Assembly (NCBI GenBank): GCA_002361355.1
Contig: DESQ01000027.1
Location: 1 to 27,472, forward strand
Origin: Lachnospiraceae bacterium UBA3310
Lineage (GTDB): Bacteria; Bacillota; Clostridia; Lachnospirales; Lachnospiraceae
Direction of reading: 5' to 3'
DNA length: 27,472 nt
The notes under the pieces are model-generated. The model saw only the letters and a list, made by a program, of their open reading frames with translations. It had not been told where the DNA came from and ran no database searches. The number at the start of each line of letters is the position of its first letter. Position 1 is the stretch's first letter. Below are positions 15,955 to 23,255 of the stretch, piece after piece. A program made the translations under genes and the position numbers.

Positions 15955-17310
15955 CTATCGCAGTCCCTGAATCAGAATGATCAATATGAGTACCGGCAAA
16001 ACAAATCTCAAATAATATTTTACGTGCCTTGACAGCTTCCATCCGTGTCCCGTATTGGCTTCCTCCAAATATTTATCAAATCCCCATCCCCATCTGGTCA
16101 CGCAGAACAGAAGGAATACGAGAGAGCCGACCGGAAGCAGCAGATTGCTGACAAGGAAATCCTCGCTGTCCAGCACGTCCCTGCCGCCGACCAGACGCAG
16201 GTTACTCCACACATTGTATCCCAGCACGCAGGGCAGGCTTGCAATCAGCACAAAAATACAGTTGACAATGGACGACTTCTTTCTGCTCCATCCGAAATTG
16301 TCGATACAGCCCGCCAGCAGGTTTTCAAACACAGCAATCACCGTGGAAAAACTGGCAAAAGTCATAAAGAGGAAAAACAGCGCGCCCCAGATCCGTCCCC
16401 CTGCCATATTGACAAACACATTCGGCAATGTGACAAAGATCAGGGACGGGCCCGCATCCGGTTCCACCCCGAAGGAAAAACATGCCGGAAAGATAATCAG
16501 GCCGGACATCAATGCCACAAACGTATCCAAAATACAAATCCGCACCGCTTCCCCCGTCAGCGTATGTTCTTTTGACATATAACTGCCAAAAATCTCCATC
16601 GCGCCGATTCCCAGGCTCAGGGTAAAAAAGGCCTGGTTCATAGCCGCAGTGATCACATTGCCGATACCTGCCTCCCCCGCTCTGGCAAAATCCGGCATCA
16701 GATAAAAGGCAATTCCCTCTCCCCCTCCGGACAGCATACTGCTGTGAACCGCCAGAACAACAATCAGCACAAGCAGCGCCAGCATCATCACCTTGGTAAC
16801 GCGCTCAAGCCCTTTCTGCAGACCGAAACTGCAGACAAGGAAACCCGCAAGCACCGTAATCACCATCCAGACAATCATTTCCACAGGATCGGCGCACAAC
16901 TGGCCAAATACGCTGCCGACCGCATCGGCATCCATCCCTCTGTGAAAGCTCCCGCCGGCAAACTTAAAGAAATAACTGAGCATCCAGCCTGAAACCGTCG
17001 TATAGTACATCATCAAAAGGTAACAGCCTATGATGCAAAACCATCCGTGAATATGCCATTTGCTCCCCGGCTTCTCAAGCGCCTTATAGCCAAGCACCGC
17101 GCTCTTGCCGCTGGCACGCCCCACGGCAAGCTCCATTGTCAGAACCGGTACACCCATACAGAGCAAAAACAGCAAATAAAACAACACAAAGACAGCGCCG
17201 CCGTTTTCTCCCGCCACATAGGGAAATCTCCACACATTTCCAATACCGATCGCGCATCCTGCGCTGACTAAAATAAACCCCAGACGGGAGCCAAAACTTT
17301 CACGTTGCAC
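15955..17310 (-). CDS. SNF-family sodium-dependent transporter (NSS)
   Basis: This 451-residue protein belongs to the neurotransmitter:sodium symporter family, which in bacteria imports amino acids such as tryptophan, leucine or tyrosine with Na+. The N-terminal SRLGFILVSAGCAIGIGNVWRFPYVAGENGGAVF is the family hallmark, holding the unwound first helix and sodium site. About 11-12 membrane segments follow. I start at the GTG at 17308-17310, with AGGAGG upstream; a longer frame adds 34 residues unlike the family. A promoter is seen at 17344-17372. It ends exactly at the BirA operator with no clear terminator, so readthrough into bioY is possible. Confidence 0.93.
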   Translation of the reverse strand: MQRESFGSRLGFILVSAGCAIGIGNVWRFPYVAGENGGAVFVLFYLLFLLCMGVPVLTMELAVGRASGKSAVLGYKALEKPGSKWHIHGWFCIIGCYLLMMYYTTVSGWMLSYFFKFAGGSFHRGMDADAVGSVFGQLCADPVEMIVWMVITVLAGFLVCSFGLQKGLERVTKVMMLALLVLIVVLAVHSSMLSGGGEGIAFYLMPDFARAGEAGIGNVITAAMNQAFFTLSLGIGAMEIFGSYMSKEHTLTGEAVRICILDTFVALMSGLIIFPACFSFGVEPDAGPSLIFVTLPNVFVNMAGGRIWGALFFLFMTFASFSTVIAVFENLLAGCIDNFGWSRKKSSIVNCIFVLIASLPCVLGYNVWSNLRLVGGRDVLDSEDFLVSNLLLPVGSLVFLLFCVTRWGWGFDKYLEEANTGHGWKLSRHVKYYLRFVLPVLILIILIQGLR

Positions 17311-17343
17311 CCCTACGCCCTCCTCCTTATTTTTGTAGCATTT

Positions 17344-17372
17344 ATTATATATCATTTTGTGCAGAATGTAAA
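17344..17372 (-). promoter_or_regulatory. Predicted promoter of the SNF-family transporter
   Basis: Read leftward, TTTACA (17367-17372) and a consensus TATAAT (17344-17349) are 17 bases apart, about 35 bases before the GTG start. Confidence 0.72.
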
Positions 17373-17397
17373 AACAGATATATTTTGAATTATAGTC

Positions 17398-17427
17398 TTG
17401 ATTCCTACCCATAAAAGATAGTAAAAT
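17398..17427 (+). promoter_or_regulatory. Predicted promoter of the coiled-coil protein gene
   Basis: TTGATT (17398-17403) and TAAAAT (17422-17427) are separated by 18 bases, about 57 bases before the start codon. It is back to back with the transporter promoter. Confidence 0.5.
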
Positions 17428-17483
17428 ATAGATAACTATATTAGTAAAAAATATATGTCCTATGACAGGAAGGGAGATGTCTT

Positions 17484-18485
17484 ATGGGTATTGGCAGTGT
17501 AACATCAACAAACAGCATGTCAGTCATGCAAATGACTTCTGCAAATATAACAGATTCCAAAAGCAAAAGCATTCAAAAGGAACTCACAGACGTACAGCAG
17601 CAGATGCAGAAGCTGTCCTCCGACGAGGCGCTTTCTGTCAATGAAAAATCAAACGAACGAAGAGAGCTGCAGAAAGAGAAATCCGCTCTCGACACAGAAC
17701 TAAAACGGCATCAGGAAGAGCTGCTGCGCTCACAGAAAAGGGAGCGCATGCTTGCCGAACTGCGGGAAGCGCAGGATCCGGAAAAGAAGACTGACCCTGA
17801 GGGAAAAATACAGCAGGACGAGAACGAATCCAGCAGGCCATTACCGGCAAAAGAGACCTCCTCTGACCAGACAGATAAAACAGATCTGCCAGCCGGCGGA
17901 TTGCAGCCTGACCAGTCAGGAAAGCCAGGAACTGTCATCGCCCAAACTGACGACGGCACTGTTATTTTAAAGGAAGCGCTGGCGCAGAAGAACCCTGCCG
18001 GTGTAGGGGAAGCAAAAGAATCATCCGATGCGTCTGATGAATCCGAAAAAGACGCCGCCGTTGAAACGGAAACAAAACCTGCGGAAGATGATATGGCTGC
18101 AGACACGGCTCTTTCCGGCAAAGAGGTTCGCGCTATGGTATCGGCAGACGCTTCCGCACAGCAGGCAAACCGTCTCGGAACAGTCGTAGCCAAAACCAAC
18201 GACGGCATTGCCATCTTAAAAGGCGAAATCAACCAGGACGAGCGGCGTGGCGTGGACACGGAAAGAAAACAGGCTGAACTTGAAAAAATGGAGAAACAGG
18301 AGGAACGTGCAACAGCATTCCAGTTCTCTATATTGGGCGGCGCAAACAATGCAATGAAATCCGCCGCGGAAAATGCCGCCGAAACCAATGACAGCGCACA
18401 GGATCATGCGGATTATAACGCCTTTGCTAACGCGATGAATGTGTCGCAGGAAGAACAGCAGCGGTTCTATGTGTCTATCGCGTAA
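17484..18485 (+). CDS. Coiled-coil protein of unknown function with duplicated motif
   Basis: I do not recognise a characterised family for this 333-residue protein. The N-terminal 100 residues, starting MGIGSVTSTNSMSVMQM, contain a Lys/Glu-rich heptad-like region (about 27-97) that should form a coiled coil; its beginning recalls FlxA-like proteins. The middle is acidic, low in complexity and has no cysteine. A 15-residue unit occurs twice, GTVIAQTDDGTVILK at 149-163 and GTVVAKTNDGIAILK at 232-246. The C-terminus is helical with AENAAETNDSAQ and ends FYVSIA. No signal peptide or membrane segment is seen. AGGAAGGGAG precedes the ATG. It is a single gene ending at a hairpin. Confidence 0.8.
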   Translation: MGIGSVTSTNSMSVMQMTSANITDSKSKSIQKELTDVQQQMQKLSSDEALSVNEKSNERRELQKEKSALDTELKRHQEELLRSQKRERMLAELREAQDPEKKTDPEGKIQQDENESSRPLPAKETSSDQTDKTDLPAGGLQPDQSGKPGTVIAQTDDGTVILKEALAQKNPAGVGEAKESSDASDESEKDAAVETETKPAEDDMAADTALSGKEVRAMVSADASAQQANRLGTVVAKTNDGIAILKGEINQDERRGVDTERKQAELEKMEKQEERATAFQFSILGGANNAMKSAAENAAETNDSAQDHADYNAFANAMNVSQEEQQRFYVSIA

Positions 18486-18512
18486 TTATAATATCAAATA
18501 ATCTTTAAAAGA

Positions 18513-18543
18513 GGCCCTTGGAGGAACGCATCCTGCAAGGGCC
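18513..18543. terminator. Terminator between convergent genes
   Basis: GGCCCTTG and CAAGGGCC form an 8-base stem, with an inner AGGA/TCCT pairing, 27 bases after the stop of the coiled-coil gene. The T-tract is short in both directions (TGTATTTTA rightward, TCTTTTAAAG leftward), so it may serve both convergent genes. Confidence 0.7.
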
Positions 18544-18589
18544 TGTATTTTACCTCCGCGTGAAAATTAAGGCAAATGATAAGTTTATA

Positions 18590-19936
18590 TTATTTTATAA
18601 CAGTGTAGTTGGTGTTTCTTGCTTTTCCATTCTGCTTCAGCAAGTTGCTTTTTACCATTTTCCTAATAACTCTGGATGCGGTAGATGTACTTACTTCAAG
18701 CAATTCGATTACATCGTTTCTTGTAATAGCGCCATGAGACCGGGCATATTCCAATACCTTCTCTTCATTGTTCAGGATTTTTTCAGCCCTGACAGCGGAA
18801 CTTGTGATATATTCTGCTTTCGGTGCAGAAAACTTTCCCCTTTCATATTTTTCGTTAATATTAGGCAATATGATCTTAAAGGCATTTTTGGTTGTTTCAA
18901 TCGAAGGCTTTTCTTCCATGCCTTCGTATGCCCTCATAATCTTTCCCATTCCAGTACCGTAAGCCTCAATCAGATGCAGCCGGTAGAATACGTTCGCAAG
19001 ATCCTGATTTCTGCATACAGAAATGCCTACCATAATATCTTCCAGATCAATTCCCGGCATCAATCCGCCGATGGATACAAATTCAATCCGATCCGCATAA
19101 ATACTGATAAGCGCACTGGCGCTGAAGGAATAATCACGGTGAACCAGCAGATTTAGAAGTGCCTCTCTGACGGCGATCTCAGGATAGTCCCTGACATCAA
19201 TTCTCAACAATCTTTCTATGGTTGCACGGGTTTGATTGCGGAAGTCGATAAAATCATAAACTTCATTCATTTGCTGCATCAGTGATCCTGTAAATTCCCG
19301 GCGATCCTTAAAAATTGTCTGATCCGTTCCCTGAAAAACAGCGACTTTAATCGTATGAACGCATTGATCGGACAGAAGCAGACCTAAGTTACTGTAAAGG
19401 CTATCCTGATCGATCAGCTTCAAAGTACGCATTTGCTGTGACCCAAACTCCACTTTCCGAAGCGCAAATTCTTTTTTTGCGGCTTCAAATGTAAGTTCCT
19501 GATTTAAGCAGCGCATAGCCTCAAAGCGGTCTCCATCCGTTTCCTTAATCATACGGCGGATTGCCGTGTCAGTGGCTGGAACAGAAGAATATCCCTGTCT
19601 GACATATACACCTTCTGGACGCATCCCTTTTCTAGCAAGATAATAAGGGCGGTTCGTTCCGCGCTGAATATCCACCTCAATGATTTCTTTTCCATCTTCC
19701 TTTATTGTTTTATAATGCAAGAACATCGTCACATCGGGCTTAATTGCATCCCTTACCATATTGCTGATCTGCAAAGAAACGCTGTCAGGATTATCAAGTC
19801 CGGCTACTGTACCGTCATCCCGGATGCCAATATACAGTTTACCGCCTTCACAGTTAGCAAAAGCAATGATTTCCTTTTTTATATCGTCTACGACTACTTC
19901 CTTCAACTCTACAGTTTCACTTTCCTGAAAAAGCAT
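18590..19936 (-). CDS. AlbA_2/Schlafen-type ATP-binding transcriptional regulator
   Basis: This 448-residue protein has an N-terminal AlbA_2 (Schlafen-like) domain, about 1-130, with ESETVELKE, IIAFANCEGGKLYIGIRDDG and GTNRPYYL, typical of the divergent AAA-4/SLFN group. A GHKL-like ATPase region follows near REALLNLLVHRDYS and GIDLEDIM-AYGTGMGKI. The C-terminus is a winged helix (AITRNDVIELLEVSTSTASRVIRKMV). The ATG at 19934-19936 is chosen because AAAGGAG lies 8 bases before it; an ATG 21 bases earlier lacks a site. Such proteins are usually annotated as putative regulators and occur on mobile or defence-rich DNA. Its promoter lies in inverted repeats, suggesting self-control. Confidence 0.85.
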   Translation of the reverse strand: MLFQESETVELKEVVVDDIKKEIIAFANCEGGKLYIGIRDDGTVAGLDNPDSVSLQISNMVRDAIKPDVTMFLHYKTIKEDGKEIIEVDIQRGTNRPYYLARKGMRPEGVYVRQGYSSVPATDTAIRRMIKETDGDRFEAMRCLNQELTFEAAKKEFALRKVEFGSQQMRTLKLIDQDSLYSNLGLLLSDQCVHTIKVAVFQGTDQTIFKDRREFTGSLMQQMNEVYDFIDFRNQTRATIERLLRIDVRDYPEIAVREALLNLLVHRDYSFSASALISIYADRIEFVSIGGLMPGIDLEDIMVGISVCRNQDLANVFYRLHLIEAYGTGMGKIMRAYEGMEEKPSIETTKNAFKIILPNINEKYERGKFSAPKAEYITSSAVRAEKILNNEEKVLEYARSHGAITRNDVIELLEVSTSTASRVIRKMVKSNLLKQNGKARNTNYTVIK

Positions 19937-19968
19937 AACACCATCTCCTTTACCCATCTGCCGGGCAT

Positions 19969-19997
19969 ATTATATCAAATCGGGTCAATCGTGTCAA
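19969..19997 (-). promoter_or_regulatory. Consensus promoter of the Schlafen-type gene
   Basis: Read leftward, TTGACA (19992-19997) and TATAAT (19969-19974) are perfect consensus hexamers at the ideal 17-base spacing, 33 bases before the start codon. Its -35 lies within the adjoining inverted repeat, so this strong promoter is probably held repressed. Confidence 0.85.
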
Positions 19998-20029
19998 TGC
20001 GCATGACACGATTGTGACACGATTTGACC
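19983..20029. promoter_or_regulatory. Three-copy TGACACGATT operator
   Basis: CAATCGTGTCA (19986-19996) pairs with TGACACGATTG (20004-20014) around a 7-base centre, and a further TGACACGATT follows directly at 20015-20024. The outer pair extends to GGTCAA...TTTGACC with a one-base bulge. The array overlaps the -35 of the Schlafen-type gene, as expected for a repressor site that may be autoregulatory. Confidence 0.75.
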
Positions 20030-20125
20030 TGATATTTTCATTATGCCCGCAAATGAAGGAGATATCGCGCCTTCCGTGATCTGCTTTCTCATAACTTTAA
20101 ACTGCGCCATCCTCACCTGCCCCTG

Positions 20126-20470
20126 TCATACCCGGATAATACGGTCTTCTTTACGGGGCTTGGGCGTCGGATGAATATCGCCTTCACGGGGATAACCTAA
20201 CAGAAGCTGCATCACCCCATAATAATCGGTACGGATGCCCCACTCTTTCAGGATCTCCTGCCCATAGGGATCTGCAGAAGCCGTCCAGCCGGCGCCGATA
20301 TAGCAGGAACCAATGCCCAGAGAATCAGCAGCCAGCATCATATTTTCAGCAGCCACAGCACAGTCTTCCACTGCAAACAGGAAATTCTTTGGCGCAAACA
20401 TGGTGATTACTGTCGGTGCATCATAAAAGTCGCCATGCGCCCCATCATTGATTCCATGGAAGCGTGGGGA
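20126..20470 (-). pseudogene. 5'-truncated nitroreductase-family remnant
   Basis: The frame encodes about 114 residues matching the C-terminal half of an FMN nitroreductase: DFYDAPTVITMFAPKNFLFAVEDCAVAAENMMLAADSLGIGSCYIGAGW, then ILLGYP-type LLLGYPREGDIHPTPKPRKED. Typical members have 170-200 residues; the N-terminal part that carries the first flavin-binding Arg-Arg-Ser is absent. An in-frame TAA at 20471-20473 closes the frame upstream, and the first ATG (20401) lies inside the conserved core with no ribosome site. A terminator and the holin gene lie just upstream, leaving no room for the missing part. I read it as a decayed gene. Confidence 0.78.
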
Positions 20471-20501
20471 TTATCCTATCAAGAAATGATGGCAAATATG
20501 T

Positions 20502-20525
20502 AAAAGGCTGCCGAAACAGCCTTTT
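20502..20525. terminator. Terminator after the holin gene
   Basis: AAAAGGCTG and CAGCCTTTT form a 9-base stem around CCGAAA, flanked by T-runs on both strands. It lies 25 bases after the holin stop codon leftward; no rightward gene precedes it. Confidence 0.8.
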
Positions 20526-20549
20526 TTCTTCTGTGGGCTTTTATCGCTA

Positions 20550-20948
20550 TTACTTCTTTCCATCTTTAAGCTGTTCCAATATGTCCTTTAATTTGTGCGG
20601 TATCGGCAGTCCAAGCCTTTCTACATTTTCCAAAATCATAATCCCTTCATCAGAAAGATAGAATAAAATGACAATTGCACGAATTGCGCTTCCATTTTGC
20701 ATAATCAGTGTATCAATCACGTTTCCCACAGCCACCAGGAAAAAGATGGATGCTTTCTTTGCTATCTCACAGAAACTAATCACACTGGACAGTTTTTTAT
20801 TTAAAGCTGCAATCAATATTTGGGTCAGATATTCCACTACCATGAATAAAACCAAAGCGGAAAGTAAACCATCCCATCCCCCAAATATAGCTCCACCGAT
20901 ACCTTCCATTATAAATAATACACTCTGTATTATTAAAAATACTTTCAT
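20550..20948 (-). CDS. Phage holin family protein (holin_4/Cph1 type), orphan
   Basis: This 132-residue membrane protein resembles the toxin-secretion/phage-lysis holin family. It has hydrophobic segments near 2-22, 27-48 and 67-85 (IFGGWDGLLSALVLFMVVEYLTQIL, FFLVAVGNVIDTLI), then AIRAIVILFYLSDEGIMILENVERLGLPIP and a charged tail LKDILEQLKDGKK, the conserved end of the family. Holins form membrane holes that release endolysin. No endolysin, tail or other phage gene is adjacent, so this is an isolated remnant or a domesticated gene. The region is more AT-rich than the flanks. The ribosome site (GGGGATGAGAG) is modest. Confidence 0.87.
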   Translation of the reverse strand: MKVFLIIQSVLFIMEGIGGAIFGGWDGLLSALVLFMVVEYLTQILIAALNKKLSSVISFCEIAKKASIFFLVAVGNVIDTLIMQNGSAIRAIVILFYLSDEGIMILENVERLGLPIPHKLKDILEQLKDGKK

Positions 20949-21200
20949 TCTCTCATCCCCGCTTTCTGGTATTTGGTATCCTGTTTATTACGAAGGATCA
21001 ATCCCTTGTGATGGTATTATCGTATCAGGATTTTTTCCCTAAGTCGTTATTGATTGAAGCAACATTCATAATTTAAAGTTGCTCGTTTAAGCATCCCATA
21101 TAACCCTTATGGATGCCGCTTTTACAAATAATAAATTTTTTGAGGCTCTGAAAAATTTGTATCAAAAAACCATCATGCTGCCATGAACAGTCATGATGGT
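20949..21200. other. Gene-free stretch with hairpins
   Basis: I see no gene here. It holds a weak inverted repeat GCATCC...GGATGC near 21092-21117 and the XRE terminator at its right end. A possible weak holin promoter (TTGATC, 17 bases, TACCAA, leftward) lies near 20975-21005. Confidence 0.4.
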
Positions 21201-21202
21201 TT
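21167..21202 (-). terminator. Terminator of the XRE gene
   Basis: AAACCATCATG and CATGATGGTTT form an 11-base stem with a 14-base loop, followed leftward by a run of six T. The stem includes part of the XRE stop codon. Confidence 0.82.
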
Positions 21203-21578
21203 ATATTGCCTCCCGATACCCTCTATACATTGCCACTACACTTCTTGTAAAATTCTCCCACGCCGTTGGATCCATTTCGGTACGGTTGATATTCAGCTCC
21301 CGCATCCAATCCGGTTCACTGCCCGCATTTTCAACTGACGAGGCCGCCCTCTCTTTAAGAAGATCTGCCAAATCAACATCCAAAGCATCCGCCATACGCA
21401 TCAACGTATCCAATGACGGCTTCTGCATTCCATTCTCGTAGCGGGAGATTGCAGATTTATTGCTTCCAACACGATTGGCCAATTCTGTCTGCGAAATACC
21501 TGCCGATTTCCTGACCATGCGGATATTGCTTCCGATTGTTCTATACTTTTCACTATAATCGTTTGCAAAGCTTTCCAC
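21201..21578 (-). CDS. XRE-family repressor-like regulator
   Basis: This protein of about 125 residues has a Cro/CI-type helix-turn-helix: IGSNIRMVRKSAGISQTELANRVGSNKSAISRYENGMQKPSLDTLMRMADAL. The last 55 residues (SEPDWMRELNINRTEMDPTAWENFTRSVVAMYRGYREAI) are an acidic helical tail with no known effector fold. I place the start at the GTG at 21576-21578, with AAAGGAG 11 bases upstream; an ATG at 21627-21629 is possible but weak. It is divergent from the unrecognised 374-residue protein and may repress it through direct repeats in between. Confidence 0.87.
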   Translation of the reverse strand: MESFANDYSEKYRTIGSNIRMVRKSAGISQTELANRVGSNKSAISRYENGMQKPSLDTLMRMADALDVDLADLLKERAASSVENAGSEPDWMRELNINRTEMDPTAWENFTRSVVAMYRGYREAI

Positions 21579-21727
21579 CCGCTTTCCCGCTCCTTTCTTT
21601 CGTATTTCATAACCCCCGCGCCAACACAAATATAAACGCTTATAATCATTTTGTAATTCCTCTTAATCTGCATATTTGACCTACTAATAGCCTATCACAA
21701 AAACACTCAACGTGGTTTTCATCGTGC

Positions 21728-21758
21728 TATCCAATTTGCTCCAACGATATCCAATTTG
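21728..21758. promoter_or_regulatory. Direct repeats between divergent XRE and unknown gene
   Basis: TATCCAATTTG occurs at 21728-21738 and again at 21748-21758, start to start exactly 20 bases, two helical turns. A TCAACA-N8-TGTTGA inverted repeat follows near 21831-21850. These are candidate binding sites for the adjacent XRE protein. Confidence 0.5.
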
Positions 21759-21875
21759 TTTTTAACCATATTTACTTCCATAATCCGTCTAAACATTATG
21801 TTCCGTGAATATTTTGAATATTGTTTGCTGTCAACAGAACATTTTGTTGATTTTAGCAGAAAGGTGGTGGTTGCA

Positions 21876-23000
21876 TTGTCGCAGAATGCTACAAGTTTCG
21901 CGCTCAACTTCGCGACTCTGTTTCAATGCGCCATCAAACCTCAAAAATCCAAGAGTCAGAGAGAATCTGTGAACGCTTTGTTGATTCAGCCAGGAATAAT
22001 GGACATCTCAAATGCTGCCAGTTCCAACTACACAACTGGCAAGCGCGTTGTTCCCGATGACTATCGCACCAAACTCGCCTCTCTCTCAGAGGAGGAGCTC
22101 GTCGAACGTTTATCCTTTATTGGCATCATAGAATATGATAAAATGTGTATGGCTCTCCTGCGTCTTGTAGAATGTGCCAAAATTCCCCCTAGCCAGCGTA
22201 AGCGCCTGATCGACACTTATCATAATTCTCCCCAAATGGATTTCATCAAAAAAACTATCCATGCGGCTGCCGACTGCAAAGAAGCCAAACAACTGAGCGA
22301 TGCCGAAATCGAGTACCTGGCTGGATTTTCCGCCGTTGAATCTACAGATAACGAACATATAACAGAAAAAAAGACAGAAACAGCCGCCGACAATGCCAGC
22401 AGATACTCCCTGCTCATGCATAAGACAGAGGATAAGCATGACCATAGTTGGATTTCCGATTACGCCTCTCCAAATGCAGATACGGAAGATATTGGCAACA
22501 GGGATTTCTTCTGTTTGCCTGTTGCTGCAATTCATCAGGTTCTCAATATGCCCTATGACTTCCCGAAGCTCCTTAGTCTTCTGACGCCTATGGTAAAAGG
22601 CGATCCAATAGACGAATTCACCATTGAAGATTTTATGAAAAAAATGAGTATCGGCGAAAATAAGGAAATCACCAAGGGGTCGATAGAATGTCTGACGCTC
22701 ATCGGTCAGGTCAAAAGCATAGCTGGCTTTATATCAAAACATGATCTGTCTGAAGTATCTGACATTGCCTTCCTTATGGCTGGAAAGGTCACCAATCCGG
22801 GGGCTGCAGAGATAAAAAACGCCATTATCACCGCAACAAATGAGAACGTAAACTGCCTTCAAGCCATGTGGTTCGATCATGAAATACCTGAGCTTGAAGT
22901 GACACTTATAATGCATGTATGCAAAGAAGAAGCTGATATCCAGTCCAGCTATAATGTTGATCCAGAAGGTGTAAAAGTACCGAAAACACATAATGGGTAA
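21876..23000 (+). CDS. Unrecognised 374-residue protein divergent from XRE gene
   Basis: I cannot place this protein in a characterised family. The start is probably the TTG at 21876-21878, with AAAGGTGG 8 bases upstream, giving LSQNATSFALNFATLFQCAIK; the frame upstream reads as non-protein. The N-terminal 90 residues include DISNAASSNYTTGKRVVPDDY, which resembles the recognition end of an XRE-like helix-turn-helix (S-x-x-x-x-GKR-x-VP). A middle part rich in charged residues (about 160-210) leads to a C-terminal domain with LLTPMVKGDPIDEFTIEDFMKKM and LEVTLIMHVCKEEAD. No membrane segment or signal peptide is seen. It is divergent from an XRE repressor in an AT-rich accessory stretch. Confidence 0.75.
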   Translation: MSQNATSFALNFATLFQCAIKPQKSKSQRESVNALLIQPGIMDISNAASSNYTTGKRVVPDDYRTKLASLSEEELVERLSFIGIIEYDKMCMALLRLVECAKIPPSQRKRLIDTYHNSPQMDFIKKTIHAAADCKEAKQLSDAEIEYLAGFSAVESTDNEHITEKKTETAADNASRYSLLMHKTEDKHDHSWISDYASPNADTEDIGNRDFFCLPVAAIHQVLNMPYDFPKLLSLLTPMVKGDPIDEFTIEDFMKKMSIGENKEITKGSIECLTLIGQVKSIAGFISKHDLSEVSDIAFLMAGKVTNPGAAEIKNAIITATNENVNCLQAMWFDHEIPELEVTLIMHVCKEEADIQSSYNVDPEGVKVPKTHNG

Positions 23001-23255
23001 AATCTTTTATGCTTATTCAGAAATGTGTCTTTTCACATGCTTTTTTTGTGGCATATCCCTTTATGCCATAGTATGATGATACTGAATTTTATACAAAGCA
23101 TGGGAAAATATAGCGACTCTGCATAGGCTTCCAACAGCGATACAGAATTTTTTAATGAAATAAGACTCCTACAAAAATTTCGGAAATGGCAACAGCTACC
23201 CTAAGGCGGGTAGCTGTTCTGTAGATTTGAAAACTTTTCTCTGGTGCTTCGTTCG
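23001..23255. other. Gene-free stretch with three hairpins
   Basis: No gene is supported. Downstream of the unknown protein, ATGTG-N6-CACAT followed by a T7 run (23023-23047) may terminate it. TGGCATA and TATGCCA pair at 23049-23068. AACAGCTACCC and GGGTAGCTGTT form an 11-base stem at 23191-23218, the likely end of the leftward DUF134 gene, although no T-run follows at once. Confidence 0.5.
23191..23218 (-). terminator. Probable terminator of the DUF134-NifX gene
   Basis: An 11-base perfect stem with a 6-base loop lies 38 bases after the stop codon. Leftward it is followed by GCCATTTCCG and only later by a T-run, so the call is moderate. Confidence 0.5.

Noticed and set aside
17711..18388. 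Ser/Ala-rich leftward frame of about 225 codons
   Set aside because: It mirrors the coiled-coil gene, which has a promoter, ribosome site and terminator in the other direction.
20000..20110. A 38-codon leftward frame beginning MAQFKVMRKQITEGAISPSF
   Set aside because: It runs into the operator repeats of the Schlafen-type gene, has poor ribosome-site spacing and no family match, so it is probably chance or a remnant.
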